This document shows, in pieces, positions 41,012-53,536 of a stretch of DNA of 64,000 bases. Position numbers and translations under genes: made by a program. Location: positions 1,178,001-1,242,000 of the forward strand of contig NZ_FNLF01000002.1 in assembly GCF_900103175.1 (NCBI RefSeq). Reading direction: 5' to 3'. This DNA comes from Tsukamurella pulmonis. Lineage in GTDB: Bacteria; Actinomycetota; Actinomycetes; Mycobacteriales; Mycobacteriaceae. Positions within the stretch are counted from its first letter, which is position 1, and each line of letters begins with the position of its first letter. The notes beneath the pieces are model-generated. The model saw only the letters and a program-made list of their open reading frames with translations, was not told the DNA's origin and ran no database searches.

Positions 41012-41586
41012 CAGGCGTGCACGGTGTTCTGCGCGGGCTCGAGCCCGTCGCGGATCAGCAGCTCGACGGCGTCCGCGGCGTTGGCGACCAACAGCGGAAC
41101 CTCGGGCTTCTCCGCCTTGGCGAAGGACTTGAGCACGTAGTCCGCGGGATCCTGCCGGCCCGGGGGCCGGCCGATCCCGGCGCGCACGCGCAGGTAGTCC
41201 TTGGTGCCGAGGTGCTGGGTGAGCGAGCGCAGGCCGTTGTGCCCGCCCTCGCCGCCGCCGCGCTTGAGCCGGACCAGACCGAAGTCGATGTCCAGCTCGT
41301 CGTGCACGGCGATCACGTCGGTGGGTTCCACCGAGTAGAACCGGGCGAGCGCCGCGACGGGCTGCCCGGACAGGTTCATGAAGGACTGCGGCTTCGCCAG
41401 GTACACCTGGTGGCCGACGAGCCGCGCGCCCGCGACCTCCGCCCCCGACTTCTTGTGCCGGGAGAAGGAGGTGCGGGCGCGCGATGCGAGCTCGTCGACC
41501 ACGTCGAAGCCGATGTTGTGCCGGGTTCCGGCGTACTTCTCGCCGGGGTTGCCCAGCCCCACGACGATGAGTGGCCGGTCGGTCAT
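41008..41586 (-). CDS. pth: Peptidyl-tRNA hydrolase
   Basis: The 192-residue enzyme releases peptides from stalled peptidyl-tRNA. The conserved [18 protein letters not shown] contains the catalytic His. [10 protein letters not shown] (Asn) and [10 protein letters not shown] (Asp) complete the active site, and [12 protein letters not shown] is the tRNA-contact loop. It lies 4 bases behind rplY in the standard rplY-pth order. Confidence 0.96.
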   Translation of the reverse strand: MTDRPLIVVGLGNPGEKYAGTRHNIGFDVVDELASRARTSFSRHKKSGAEVAGARLVGHQVYLAKPQSFMNLSGQPVAALARFYSVEPTDVIAVHDELDIDFGLVRLKRGGGEGGHNGLRSLTQHLGTKDYLRVRAGIGRPPGRQDPADYVLKSFAKAEKPEVPLLVANAADAVELLIRDGLEPAQNTVHAW

Positions 41587-41590
41587 CTCG

Positions 41591-42190
41591 TTACTCGGCA
41601 GCCTCGGCGGCGGCCTCGTCCTCGTCCTCGGACGGGGTGTCGGCGGCGGCGATCTCGGTGATGTTGATGACCAGCGCCTCGGCGTCGGTGATCACGGTGG
41701 CGCCCGCGGGCACCTCGAGCTGACCCGCGGTGATCTGGGTGCCGGCCTCGAGGTTGTGCACGTTGAAGACGATGTTCTCGGGGATGTTCAGCGCGTCGGC
41801 CTCGACCTCGACCTCGTTGAGGTCCTGCGCGACCTGGGTGCCGCCGGCGGGCTCGCCCTCGATCACGACGGGCACGGACACGACGACCTTCTCGCCCTTC
41901 TTGATGACGAGGAGGTCGGTGTGCTCGATGTAGTTGCGCAGCGGGTGCACGACGACCTGCTTGGTCAGCGCGAGCTGCTGCTTGCCGTCGACCTCGAGGT
42001 TCAGCACGGCGTTGGTGCCGTCCTTACGCAGGATGGCGGCGAAGTCGCGGGCGACGACGGTGAAGTGCTGCGGCTCGGTGCCGTGGCCGTAGAGGACGAC
42101 GGGCACGAGGCCGTCGCGGCGGGCGCGGCGCGCGGCGCCCTTGCCGAACTCGGTGCGGACGGTGGCGACGAGCTTGTTGGTCTCGGACAT
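41591..42190 (-). CDS. rplY: 50S ribosomal protein L25/general stress protein Ctc
   Basis: The protein has 199 residues. The N-terminal 5S rRNA-binding L25 domain ([27 protein letters not shown]) is followed by the TL5/Ctc C-terminal beta domain and an acidic tail ([12 protein letters not shown]). A GGAG site precedes the ATG. In mycobacteria it lies just downstream of glmU-prs; here 11 kb separates them. The 222 bases up to the next plus-strand gene hold no further gene. Confidence 0.95.
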   Translation of the reverse strand: MSETNKLVATVRTEFGKGAARRARRDGLVPVVLYGHGTEPQHFTVVARDFAAILRKDGTNAVLNLEVDGKQQLALTKQVVVHPLRNYIEHTDLLVIKKGEKVVVSVPVVIEGEPAGGTQVAQDLNEVEVEADALNIPENIVFNVHNLEAGTQITAGQLEVPAGATVITDAEALVINITEIAAADTPSEDEDEAAAEAAE

Positions 42191-42412
42191 GAGACTCCTT
42201 CAGGTGCGGTGTAGCGGCCCCGGCGTTGCCGAGGCGGTCCGCACTGCGCCACGCGGAACCCGCGGGAGGAAGTGCCGTTCGCGTCGATCACGGCGGCCGG
42301 ACGGCCGCCCTCGCCGAGAAGGTCGCCGGTGAGTCTACCGAATCGCCCGCTCAACCGTGAAATCGAAGCTTCGCCCACGCGTCATGTCCAGTTCGCGCGG
42401 CGGCCACGCCAC

Positions 42413-42877
42413 ATGGGCACCATCGATCACGTGAACAACGCCCCGTTGTGGTCGCCGCAGGACGTCGCGGAGCGCTTCGTCGACGCCGTGGGCAGCGGTG
42501 ACTACGAGATCGCCGAGCAACTGCTGGCGAAGGACGTGGTCTACCGGCGCACCGGCGGCCGCCCGCTGCGTGGTCGCGCGGCGATCGCGCGCCACTTCCG
42601 CTGGCACGCGCGCACCCGCGTGGCGATGCAGGCGGTCCTGATCTCGTCGGAGCAGTGCAGCTGCGACGCCGCCCTCACCGAGCGCGTGACCGCGCTGGTC
42701 TACGGGCCGCTGCGGATCCAGTTCCAGGTCCGCGGCAGGTTCGAGGTCGACGGTGGCCGCATCGTCGCCTGGCGCGACGATGCCGACGTGCGCGCGGTCG
42801 CCCGCGCCGGCGCCCGCGCGCTGGCCGGGGTCTTCTACGCCCCCGCGCGGCCCACCCTTCCGCGCGCGGTGATCTGA
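42413..42877 (+). CDS. Limonene-1,2-epoxide hydrolase-like (SnoaL/NTF2 fold) protein
   Basis: The protein has 154 residues. The pattern AERFVDAVGSGDYEIAEQLLAKDVVYRR, RIQFQVRGRFEVDGGRIVAWRDDAD matches the limonene-epoxide-hydrolase fold. In the enzyme an Arg-x-Asp pair, a second Asp and Tyr/Asn position the water. Here the second Asp (WRD) and the Tyr remain. The Asp after ERxD is Thr (ERVTAL) and the Asn after VYR is Arg. It may therefore bind rather than hydrolyse epoxides. The ATG at 42413 is chosen because conservation begins there. Confidence 0.65.
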   Translation: MGTIDHVNNAPLWSPQDVAERFVDAVGSGDYEIAEQLLAKDVVYRRTGGRPLRGRAAIARHFRWHARTRVAMQAVLISSEQCSCDAALTERVTALVYGPLRIQFQVRGRFEVDGGRIVAWRDDADVRAVARAGARALAGVFYAPARPTLPRAVI

Positions 42878-42914
42878 AGGGAAGCATCGCGCGGCGGCCC
42901 GTGTTGCACCGGAC

Positions 42915-43733
42915 ATGACGACTCTGGGCAGGTTGGGGATCTGGCGCGGCGCCACGCAGGTCGACGGTGCCTTCGCGGCACGGGCCGAGGAACAGGGCTA
43001 CGGCACGCTGTGGCTCGGCGGCTCGCCGGGCGGTGATCTCGCGGTGGTCGACCCGCTGCTGGCGGCGACGGAGAACCTCGTCGTGGCGACGGGCATCCTC
43101 AACATCTGGCAGGACGACGCCCGCTCCGCGGCCGCCGCCTTCCACCGCATCGAGAAGCTGTTCCCGGGCCGGTTCGTGCTCGGCATCGGCGCCGGGCACC
43201 GCGAGGCCACGGCCGACTACCGCACGCCGTACCAGGCACTCGTCGACTACCTCGACGTGCTCGCCGCCGAGGGCGTGCCGAAGGAGCAGACCGTGCTCGC
43301 GGCCCTCGGTCCCAAGGTGTTGCGCCTGGCCGCCGACCGCACCGCCGGTGCGCACCCGTACCTGACCTCGCCCGAGCACACGCGCAGGGCACGCGAGATC
43401 CTCGGCGACGGGGTGCTCCTCGCGCCCGAGCAGAAGGTGGTGCTGGACGAGGACGAGGCCCGCGGCCGCGAGGTCGGGCGCAGGACCGTCGACTTCTACC
43501 TGCGGCTCCGCAATTACGTCGCGAACCTGCGGCGCCTCGGCTTCGACGACGCAGACCTCGAGCGGCCCGGCAGCGACCGTCTCATCGACGTGCTCGCGGT
43601 GCACGGCGACGGCGACGCGATCACGGCCGGCGTGCGCGCCCACCTCGACGCCGGCGCCGATCACGTGGCGGTCCAGGCGCTCGGGGACGACCCGTGGCCG
43701 GCGCTGGAGGCGATCGCGCAGCGGTTGCGCTGA
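42915..43733 (+). CDS. LLM class (F420-dependent type) oxidoreductase
   Basis: The 272-residue luciferase-like TIM barrel has TLWLGGSPGGDLAVVDPLLAATENLVVATGILNIW, FHRIEKLFPGRFVLGIGAGH and a C-terminal DAGADHVAVQAL, typical of the mycobacterial TIGR03620-like group that uses F420 or FMN. The substrate is unknown. It starts 37 bases after the epoxide-hydrolase-like gene and is followed by a dienelactone hydrolase gene 12 bases later. The three may form a small catabolic operon. Confidence 0.85.
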   Translation: MTTLGRLGIWRGATQVDGAFAARAEEQGYGTLWLGGSPGGDLAVVDPLLAATENLVVATGILNIWQDDARSAAAAFHRIEKLFPGRFVLGIGAGHREATADYRTPYQALVDYLDVLAAEGVPKEQTVLAALGPKVLRLAADRTAGAHPYLTSPEHTRRAREILGDGVLLAPEQKVVLDEDEARGREVGRRTVDFYLRLRNYVANLRRLGFDDADLERPGSDRLIDVLAVHGDGDAITAGVRAHLDAGADHVAVQALGDDPWPALEAIAQRLR

Positions 43734-43745
43734 CCGTCGGGCACG

Positions 43746-44591
<846 letters not shown>

Positions 44592-44602
44592 CGAGCACCC
44601 GT

Positions 44603-44649
44603 CGCCGGGGCGCCGGCGCCGGCCTACCCCGGGGCCGGGCACCCCGGCG
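44603..44649. terminator. GC-rich hairpin between convergent operons
   Basis: CGCCGGGG (44603-44610) pairs with CCCCGGCG (44642-44649), with further GC pairing inside. It lies between the dienelactone hydrolase stop and the end of the Clp/encapsulin operon. Position suggests a terminator, but there is no T tract. Confidence 0.4.
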
Positions 44650-44670
44650 TGGGCGCATCGGCGTCGGGGC

Positions 44671-44831
44671 CTAGGAGATGCCCTCCTCCTCGGCGATCTC
44701 GTCATCGCCGTCGTCGTCGAAGTCCGCGCCGACGGCCTCGCGCGCGTCGAGCTGCGCCTGCCGCGCTTCGGCGGCGGCCTCCGCGGGCGTCTCGGCCAGG
44801 CCCGAGAGGTCCGTCTCGTCCTTCTCGCTCA

Positions 44832-44832
<1 letters not shown>
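44671..44832 (-). CDS. Acidic 53-residue protein coupled to the Clp ATPase
   Basis: The protein has 53 residues. The composition is extremely acidic (ends FDDDGDDEIAEEEG, with an Ala/Glu helix in the middle and few basic residues). Its ATG shares one base with the stop of the Clp gene (TGATG), so it is translated with it. No family is recognised. A chaperone adaptor, an inhibitor or a charge mimic are possible. It carries no encapsulin-targeting motif. Confidence 0.6.
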
Positions 44833-47366
<2,534 letters not shown>

Positions 47367-47412
47367 GGGGATGCCTTTCTCCGGTTCTCGGTGGGGTCCC
47401 GGGCCGTCGGCC

Positions 47413-48210
47413 CTAGGAGGTCAAGGGCACCGACGCCTCCGCGGTGTACGCCAGGAAGGTGAAGGTCTCCTGCAGGTAGAGCTCCACTGTCGTCGCGCCG
47501 TGGCTGAGGTAGCCGATCTCCACGTCGGTACCGAGCCGCAGCTCGTAGTCGCCGCCGCGGGTGGTGAGCACGAAGCCGCCGTCGATGGCGGGCGCCCAGA
47601 TGATCTCGCCGTCCACCAGGCGCCGCAGCTGCTCGCGGATCGGGTAGCCGTGGTCGGTGGTCTCGCTGATCGAGGTGTAGACGTCGGCGGAGAGCAGCAC
47701 CGAGTACGGCCCGTCGACGCCCGCGAGCCGCAGGTCCTCGAGCGCGCTCGCGACGGCGTCGGGCACGTCGATCGGATCGCTCGGCAGCGCGATGGCCTTG
47801 TTCGACGAGGACGCGCGCAGGCCGGCGATCGACGCGGCGGCGTAGCCCTCGAAGACCGCGCGGTCCTCGGCGTAGGCGAGCTGCTTGGCCGCGGCCTTCA
47901 CCGGATCCCAGTCCGCGTCCTGCGCACCGCGTTCGACCGAGTCGACGGCCTCGCGGGAGACGGTGAACGGCACCCGCAGGCGCACCAGCGGGCGGCTCTC
48001 GCGCAGCTGCGCCTGCACGCCCTCGGCGGGCCCGTCGACGGGGAGCAGTCGTCCGGTGCCCACGGCGGCGGCCTCGGGTCCGTCCGGTCCGGTCACGTCC
48101 ACGACGCGGCGGCCGGCGATGTTGCGCTTGAAGGTGCGGGAGGCCTCGGTCTCGATCTCGGCCCACGCCTCGGGGGTGACGGGCGCGAGGTGACGGTGCA
48201 GGTTGTTCAT
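47413..48210 (-). CDS. Encapsulin shell protein (family 1)
   Basis: The protein has 265 residues with the HK97 phage-like fold of the linocin M18 family. It starts MNNLHRHLAPVTPEAWAEIETEASRTFKRNIAGRRVVDV. DVEIGYLSHGATTVELYLQETFTFL is the characteristic C-terminal end. Sixty or more copies form a closed nanocompartment with the N-terminal region binding cargo tails inside. The ATG overlaps the dyp stop by four bases (ATGA), matching the known cargo-shell order. Confidence 0.95.
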   Translation of the reverse strand: MNNLHRHLAPVTPEAWAEIETEASRTFKRNIAGRRVVDVTGPDGPEAAAVGTGRLLPVDGPAEGVQAQLRESRPLVRLRVPFTVSREAVDSVERGAQDADWDPVKAAAKQLAYAEDRAVFEGYAAASIAGLRASSSNKAIALPSDPIDVPDAVASALEDLRLAGVDGPYSVLLSADVYTSISETTDHGYPIREQLRRLVDGEIIWAPAIDGGFVLTTRGGDYELRLGTDVEIGYLSHGATTVELYLQETFTFLAYTAEASVPLTS

Positions 48211-49232
48211 GTCGTACCTTCCTTCAGGCCGCCGATGCCGAGCGAGCCGTCGGCGGCGGGGGTGGGCGTTGCGGTCGGTTCCACCGTCGGCGGGGCGTCG
48301 CCGGCGGGGAGATCGGGCGGCGCGTCGAGCCAGTCGCCCGACGGGGTGAAGAACAGACAGCCGGTGTGCGCGGTGGAGAAATCGAGGATCCGGTCGGTGT
48401 TGCCCTCCGGATCGCCGAGGAACATGTTGCGCAGCATCTGTTCGGTGACGCCGGGATCGCGCGAGTAGCCGATGAAGTACGTGCCGAACTCGCCCTTCCC
48501 GAGCTCGCCGAAGGGCATGTTCTGCCGGACGATCTGCAGCTGCTCGCCGTTCTCGTCCTCGATCACGTTGAGCGCGATGTGCGAGTCCGCGGGCTTGACG
48601 TCGTCGTCCATCTCGATGTCCTCGAGCTTGGTGCGCCCGATCACGCGCTCCTGCTCCTCGACCGAGAGCGCGCGCCAGGCCGCCATGTCGTGCAGGTACT
48701 TCTGCACGTGCACGTAACTGCCGCCGGCGAAGTCGGGGTCCTCGTCACCGATCTCGGTGGCCGACACGGCCGCCGGGCCGTCGGGGTTCTCGGTGCCGTC
48801 GACGAATCCGAGGAGGTCCCGGTTGTCGAAGAAGCGGAAGCCGTGGACCTCGTCGACCACCGTCACCGCGTCCCCGAGCGCATCGAGGATCCGCCACGTC
48901 AGCTCGAAGCACATGTCGAGGGTGCTCGCCTTGACGTGCAGGAGCACGTCTCCCGGCGTCGACGGTGCGCTGTGCCGCGGACCGTCGAGCGGGACGAACG
49001 GATGCAGATCTCGCGGACGCGGCCCGGAGAAGAGCCGGTCCCAGGCGTCGGAGCCGAACGAGGTGGTCAGCGAGAGGTACTTGTCCGGATAGCGGAATCC
49101 GACGGACCGGGTCAGGCCCGAGAAGTTGTCCAGCGCGTCGTGGACCCGGGACTGACCGCCCTCCTCGAGGGTGAGCACCACGAACATCGCGGCGGGGGTC
49201 AACGGCGAGATCACAACTTGATTCGGGACCAC
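48207..49232 (-). CDS. DyP-type heme peroxidase, encapsulin cargo
   Basis: The protein has about 341 residues. GFVDGTENP is the DyP GxxDG motif with catalytic Asp. The proximal His is in DSHIALN and the distal Arg in IGYSRD. The last residues, DGSLGIGGLK, match the encapsulin-targeting peptide, behind a Pro/Thr-rich linker. A TAGGGT -10 (49240-49245 on the minus strand) sits 7 bases before GTG 49232, so a leaderless start there is favoured; GTG 49241 is also in frame. The enzyme oxidises dyes, phenols or Fe(II) with peroxide. Confidence 0.92.
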   Translation of the reverse strand: MVPNQVVISPLTPAAMFVVLTLEEGGQSRVHDALDNFSGLTRSVGFRYPDKYLSLTTSFGSDAWDRLFSGPRPRDLHPFVPLDGPRHSAPSTPGDVLLHVKASTLDMCFELTWRILDALGDAVTVVDEVHGFRFFDNRDLLGFVDGTENPDGPAAVSATEIGDEDPDFAGGSYVHVQKYLHDMAAWRALSVEEQERVIGRTKLEDIEMDDDVKPADSHIALNVIEDENGEQLQIVRQNMPFGELGKGEFGTYFIGYSRDPGVTEQMLRNMFLGDPEGNTDRILDFSTAHTGCLFFTPSGDWLDAPPDLPAGDAPPTVEPTATPTPAADGSLGIGGLKEGTT

Positions 49233-49390
49233 GATTGTCACCCTAGCCCAGCGACGGAGGGTGCGACGGGCGAGTGGGATCGGTGCTCGGACAGGCACGC
49301 AACGGCCCCCGTGCGATGATGGTCCGTGCGCTCGCGCGCCGCCCGATCCGGTGCCGGCGGCGGCGCGAACGGGACCGGAGGGAGACGAAG

Positions 49391-49582
49391 ATGACCTGGA
49401 TCATTGTGGCGGTACTGGCGGTGGCAGCACTCGCGGGCGTCGCCGCCGCGTGCGTGATCACGGCTCCGCGGCGACCCGCCTCGGACGCCACTTACACGAT
49501 GAACGCGCTCCTGGCCGCCGGCGCGGTCAGCGGTGCCGCGGTGTGCGCGATCCTCGCGATGGTGTTCGCCGCCTACGCGTAA
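49391..49582 (+). CDS. Small membrane protein, two helices
   Basis: The protein has 63 residues. Two hydrophobic helices, ITWIIVAVLAVAALAGVAA-like at the N-terminus and LAAGAVSGAAVCAILAMVF at the C-terminus, flank a short polar loop (APRRPASDATYTM). No family is recognised. The ATG follows GGAGACGAAG at good distance. It precedes the FUSC-like gene by 6 bases and is probably co-transcribed with it. Confidence 0.6.
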   Translation: MTWIIVAVLAVAALAGVAAACVITAPRRPASDATYTMNALLAAGAVSGAAVCAILAMVFAAYA

Positions 49583-49588
49583 CCCCGC

Positions 49589-50635
49589 GTGGCGCGTGCT
49601 GCGGGATCGCGGATCCCCGAGCGCTATCGCCCTGATCTGCGGGACGGTGGGCACGCGCTCCGCGTCGCGGTGGCGCTCCTCGTCCCCAGCCTGGTGCTCA
49701 TCGCGTGGGGCCGGCCCGAGCTGCTGATCTACGCGGAGTTCGGCGCGTTCGCCGGCATGTACGGCCGCGGCGAGAGCGGCCGGCCGCGGATCGTGCACCA
49801 GGTTCAGGCCGGTGGCCTGCTCCTCGCCGGCGAGGCCGTCGGCATCACGCTCGCGCATCAGCACGCCCCGCCGTGGGTGCTGGTCGCCGTCGGCGTCGTC
49901 TTCGCCACCGTCTGCTCCGTCCTGTCCGATGCGGTGCGGCTGCGGCCCGCCGGACCGTTCTTCTTCCTGTTCGCGATGGGTGCCACCGCGACGCTGCCCG
50001 TCGGCCTCGCCGCGCCCGGGCAGGCGCTCGCGATCTGCGCGGCCACCGTGGTCTTCGCCATCGTGGTCGGCACGATCGGCCGGCCCGACCCGTTCCGCGG
50101 CCGCCCCTGGTGGGACGGCATCGCGATGGTCGTGCGCCGGCCCGCGCCGGGGGTGGGTATCCATGCGCTGCGGTACGCCCTCGCCGTCGGGATCGCCGGC
50201 GGTGCGGGCGTGCTGTTGGGCTTCGACCACGCGAACTGGGCGATGGCGGCCGCCGCCGTCCCCCTCGCCGTGATCGACGCGGGCCGGCCCTCCGATGCGG
50301 AGACCGGCCTGGTGCTCACGCGGGCGACGCACCGCACCCTCGGAACGTTCGTCGGCCTGGCCGTGGCCGCGGCGCTGTTGGCGCTCGACCCCGGACCCAC
50401 CGCGCTCGCGCTCGTGGCGATCGCGCTGCTGTTCCCGACGGAGCTCTACATGGCGCGGCACTACGCCATCGCCATCGGCTTCTTCACTCCGCTCATCATG
50501 CTGATGACCGAGCTCGCCGCCCCGACCGATCCCGTGCGGATGCTGCTCTACCGCGGCGTCGACACGGTGATCGGCGTGGTCGTGGGCGTGGCCGTCGCAC
50601 TGCTCGTGCGCAGTCCCGCCGAGCGACGCGGCTGA
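49589..50635 (+). CDS. FUSC family membrane protein
   Basis: The protein has 348 residues. Two sets of membrane helices are arranged as a repeat (ALRVAVALLVPSLVLIAWGRPELLIYAEFGAFAGMY and ALRYALAVGIAGGAGVLLGFDHANWAMAAAAVPL), typical of fusaric-acid-resistance or aromatic acid exporters of the FUSC type. The second repeat ends YRGVDTVIGVVVGVAVALLV. The GTG start is 6 bases after the small membrane protein. The substrate is unknown. It converges on the formate dehydrogenase gene. Confidence 0.82.
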   Translation: MARAAGSRIPERYRPDLRDGGHALRVAVALLVPSLVLIAWGRPELLIYAEFGAFAGMYGRGESGRPRIVHQVQAGGLLLAGEAVGITLAHQHAPPWVLVAVGVVFATVCSVLSDAVRLRPAGPFFFLFAMGATATLPVGLAAPGQALAICAATVVFAIVVGTIGRPDPFRGRPWWDGIAMVVRRPAPGVGIHALRYALAVGIAGGAGVLLGFDHANWAMAAAAVPLAVIDAGRPSDAETGLVLTRATHRTLGTFVGLAVAAALLALDPGPTALALVAIALLFPTELYMARHYAIAIGFFTPLIMLMTELAAPTDPVRMLLYRGVDTVIGVVVGVAVALLVRSPAERRG

Positions 50636-50662
50636 GCGCCGCGCCGCGTCGTGCGGACCGGG

Positions 50663-51841
50663 TCAGGCCTGCGCGCCCGGGCTGGCGGAACCGTCGGCGG
50701 TGTACGAGCTCGCGCCCACGCCGGCCAGCGCGCCGCCGTCGACGATGAGGTACTCGTCGCGGATCGGTGATCCCGCGAAGAAGTCCTCGAGGATCTCGCG
50801 GGTGCCTGCGGCGTAGCGGGCCTGCGCCGAGAGCGTGGTGCCCGAGACGTGCGGGGTCATCGCGTGGTGCGGCATGGTGCGCCACGGGTGGTCCACGGCC
50901 GGCGGCTGCGGGAACCAGACGTCGCCGGCGTAGCCCGCGAGCCGGCCGGACTCGAGCGCGGCGACGACGTCGTCGCGGACCACGATCTCGGCGCGCGCCG
51001 TGTTGACGATGTAGCTGCCGCGGCGCATCGTCGCGAGCAGGTCGGCGTCGAACATGTGGTACGTCTTCGGATGCAGCGGGGCGTGGATGTCCACCACGTC
51101 CACCGACCGCACGAGCGACTCGACCGAGTCGTGGTAGGTCAGGTTCAGCTCCTGCTCGAGCTCCAGCGGCAGGCGACGGGTGTCGAAGTAGTGCAGCCGC
51201 ACGCCGAACGGGGCGAGGCGGCGCATCACGGCCTGCCCGATGCGGCCCGCGGCGATGATGCCCACGTCCATGCCCTCGAGGTCGTACGCGCGCTCCACGC
51301 AGTCGGCGATGTTCCAGCCGCCCTCGACGACCCACTTGTACGACGGCACGAAGTTCCGTACCAGCGTGAGGATCTGCATCACCGCGTGCTCGGCGACGCT
51401 GATCGAGTTGCTGTAGGTGACCTCGGCGACGGTGATCCCCGCCTTGATCGCGGCGTCCAGATCGACGTGGTCCGAACCGATCCCGGCGGTGAGCGCCAGC
51501 TTGAGGTTGGGCGCCTTGGCGATCCGCTCCGCGGACAGGTACGCCGGCCAGAACGGCTGGGAGATCACCACTTCCGCCTCGGCGAGGTGCCGCTCGAACT
51601 CCTCGCCGTCCTTCTCGGAGGTGACGATCAGCTCGTGCCCCGCGGCCTCCAGATACTTCCGCAGGCCCAGCTCGCCGGAGACACACCCGAGCAGCTCGCC
51701 GGGCGTGAAGTCGATGTCCGCAGGGGAGGGGATCGTCTGGCCGCCGGGGTAGGCCTCGATCAGCGGGATGGAGTCGCGGGCGTACTCGGGCGGGTAGCCG
51801 GTCACCGGGTCGGGGTACAGGACACACAGGATCTTCGCCAT
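50663..51841 (-). CDS. fdh: NAD-dependent formate dehydrogenase
   Basis: The protein has 392 residues and matches the soluble, metal-free formate dehydrogenase of methylotrophs in its characteristic motifs. These are AKILCVLYPDP, SQPFWPAYL (formate-binding region), TAGIGSDHVDLDAAI, YSNSISVAEH with catalytic Asn, AAGRIG (NAD loop), NTARAEIV with Arg, and MTPHVSGTTLSAQARYA with the His. It oxidises formate to CO2 and makes NADH. AGGAG precedes the ATG. A LysR gene lies just upstream on the same strand. Confidence 0.93.
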   Translation of the reverse strand: MAKILCVLYPDPVTGYPPEYARDSIPLIEAYPGGQTIPSPADIDFTPGELLGCVSGELGLRKYLEAAGHELIVTSEKDGEEFERHLAEAEVVISQPFWPAYLSAERIAKAPNLKLALTAGIGSDHVDLDAAIKAGITVAEVTYSNSISVAEHAVMQILTLVRNFVPSYKWVVEGGWNIADCVERAYDLEGMDVGIIAAGRIGQAVMRRLAPFGVRLHYFDTRRLPLELEQELNLTYHDSVESLVRSVDVVDIHAPLHPKTYHMFDADLLATMRRGSYIVNTARAEIVVRDDVVAALESGRLAGYAGDVWFPQPPAVDHPWRTMPHHAMTPHVSGTTLSAQARYAAGTREILEDFFAGSPIRDEYLIVDGGALAGVGASSYTADGSASPGAQA

Positions 51842-51975
51842 GATCACTCCTTGAATGGGCGAGGGGGAGAATGGATTTCGTCCCTCTGCATCCACTTTCG
51901 CGCGGTGCGGCGTGGGCGTCCAATACCGGTCTCCGCTCGCCCGATAGGCGCCGCCGATCAGTGCAGGCGGGAGGC

Positions 51976-52869
51976 TCAGCCGGCCGGCTGAGCGCTGTCC
52001 GCCAGCGCCCGCGCGAGGACCGACTCCGGCTCTCCGGCGGTGCGCACCAGCGCCACCGGCGTGGCCAGGGGGTGCTCGTCGGAGCCCGCCAGCTCGACGG
52101 TCCGCGTCCCCGACGGTGCGCGGTAGGTCGCGATCCAGGCCCGCGGCACGATCGAGGCCCACCGCCCGGCGCCCACCATCGCCAACAGCGTGGCGACGGA
52201 GTCCGCCTCCAGGCGCGGGGACAGGCGTACCCCGTGCGCCCGGGCGGCACCGTCGACGAGGTCGCGCCCGTGCATGCCCTCGTGCAGCAGGCACATCGGC
52301 AGCTGCGCGGCGTCCGCCCAGGACAGGGGAGCGTCACCTTCCGGGAGGAGGTCCTCGCGGGCGATGAGCGCGAGCCGGTCGGTGTAGAGGGACGTCACGG
52401 CCAGCCCGTGGACGTCGATGCCGTCGGTGTAGACGATGCCGGCGTCCAGCTCGAACCGGCGGATCCGCTCGACCACGTCGGCCGAGCGCAGCCCCGCCCA
52501 CAGACGGACCCGGACCAGCGGGTGCGCGGCGCAGAACGGGTCGGTGAGGAGCGCCGCGGAGGTGGCGGCCGCGGGGATCACGCCGAGGCGCAGCTCCCCG
52601 GTGAGGCCCGTGCGCAGGGCCGTGACCTCGTGCTCCAGGGCGTCGCGATCGGCGAGGATGCGGCGCGCCCAGGGCACGAGCCGTTCGCCCTCGGGGGTCA
52701 GGCCCTCGAAGGCGGAGCCGCGCAGCACGAGCGGAACGTCGAGCTCGTGCTCGAGCTTGCGGATCGCCTCGGACAACGCCGGCTGCGAGACGTAGCAGGC
52801 GCTCGCCGCGCGTGCGAAGTGCCGCTCGCGCGCGAGGGCGACGAAGTACTCGAGCTGCCGGAAGAGCAT
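51976..52869 (-). CDS. LysR family transcriptional regulator
   Basis: The protein has 297 residues. The N-terminal winged HTH MLFRQLEYFVALARERHFARAASACYVSQPALSEAIRKLE is typical. The C-terminal effector domain begins RLGVIPAAATSAALL, and several LysR regulators of formate dehydrogenases belong to this subgroup. It lies 134 bases upstream of fdh in the same direction, making fdh the likely target. The intervening bases show no gene and no clear T-N11-A site. Confidence 0.88.
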   Translation of the reverse strand: MLFRQLEYFVALARERHFARAASACYVSQPALSEAIRKLEHELDVPLVLRGSAFEGLTPEGERLVPWARRILADRDALEHEVTALRTGLTGELRLGVIPAAATSAALLTDPFCAAHPLVRVRLWAGLRSADVVERIRRFELDAGIVYTDGIDVHGLAVTSLYTDRLALIAREDLLPEGDAPLSWADAAQLPMCLLHEGMHGRDLVDGAARAHGVRLSPRLEADSVATLLAMVGAGRWASIVPRAWIATYRAPSGTRTVELAGSDEHPLATPVALVRTAGEPESVLARALADSAQPAG

Positions 52870-52878
52870 CGCCCTCCG

Positions 52879-53220
52879 CTACAGGATCTCGTCGACGGCC
52901 TCGGTGGGGCGGGCCATGCGGGTGCCCTTGGCCGTCACCACGAAGGGCCGCTCGATGAGCCTGGGGTGCGCCACCATCGCGTCGAGGAGCGCGTCGTCGG
53001 TCGCGTCGGCGAGGCCGAGCTCCTTGTACTCCGCCTCCCGGGTGCGGACGGCCTGCCGGACGGTGAGCCCGGCATCGTCGATGAGCTTCGCCAGCTCGGC
53101 CTTCGACGGGACCTGGTCGAGGTACTTGACCACCGTCACCGTCGCGCCGGCCTCCTCCAGCCGGGCGAGCGCCTGGCGGGACTTGCTGCACTTGGGGTTG
53201 TGGTAGATCGTCGCGTCCAT
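52879..53220 (-). CDS. ArsC family reductase (Spx/arsenate reductase type)
   Basis: The protein has 113 residues. The active-site loop HNPKCSKSRQAL contains the nucleophilic Cys, followed by VKYLDQVPS, TREAEYKEL and LIERPFVVT. The Arg residues correspond to the arsenate-binding set of glutaredoxin-dependent ArsC. No other arsenic gene is adjacent, so it may act on another oxyanion or thiol. ATG 53220 is preferred over an upstream TTG. Confidence 0.85.
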   Translation of the reverse strand: MDATIYHNPKCSKSRQALARLEEAGATVTVVKYLDQVPSKAELAKLIDDAGLTVRQAVRTREAEYKELGLADATDDALLDAMVAHPRLIERPFVVTAKGTRMARPTEAVDEIL

Positions 53221-53230
53221 ACCGGCCAAT

Positions 53231-53533
53231 CTAACCCGTGACGGCCAGGTGGACGTCGACGGTGTCGCCGACGTCGACGCCCTCGGCCGTGCGGACGGCC
53301 TTCTTCAGTGGGAGCACGTAGGTGCCGCGCTTCGAGTCGGGGAAGATCGACGTGGCCCACGTGGTCAGGCCGATGGTCGCGGAGACGCGAACGCTCCCGA
53401 ACCCGGGGCGGGAGTCGTCGACGGTGTCGGCGATCTCGTCGGCCAGGTGGTTCGGGAGCGAGACGAAGCGGCACCCGGCGAAGACCTCCGAGAGCCAGAT
53501 CTCGGCCCGGAAGTCGCCGCGGACGCCCGCCAC
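53231..53533 (-). CDS. DUF1905 family protein
   Basis: The protein has 100 residues. FRAEIWLSEVFAGCRFVSLP, the central IGLTTWATSIFPDSKRGTYVLPLKKAVRTAEGVDVGDTVDV and the short length identify the DUF1905 domain. No activity is established; some members are fused to YdeI-like domains. The GTG is 3 bases after the prs stop, so it is probably co-transcribed with prs. Confidence 0.8.
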   Translation of the reverse strand: MAGVRGDFRAEIWLSEVFAGCRFVSLPNHLADEIADTVDDSRPGFGSVRVSATIGLTTWATSIFPDSKRGTYVLPLKKAVRTAEGVDVGDTVDVHLAVTG

Positions 53534-53536
53534 GCG

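Noticed and set aside
42335..42955. Minus-strand frame overlapping the epoxide-hydrolase-like gene
   Set aside because: No motif and Arg/His-rich composition; the plus-strand frame has a recognisable fold and sits in an operon.
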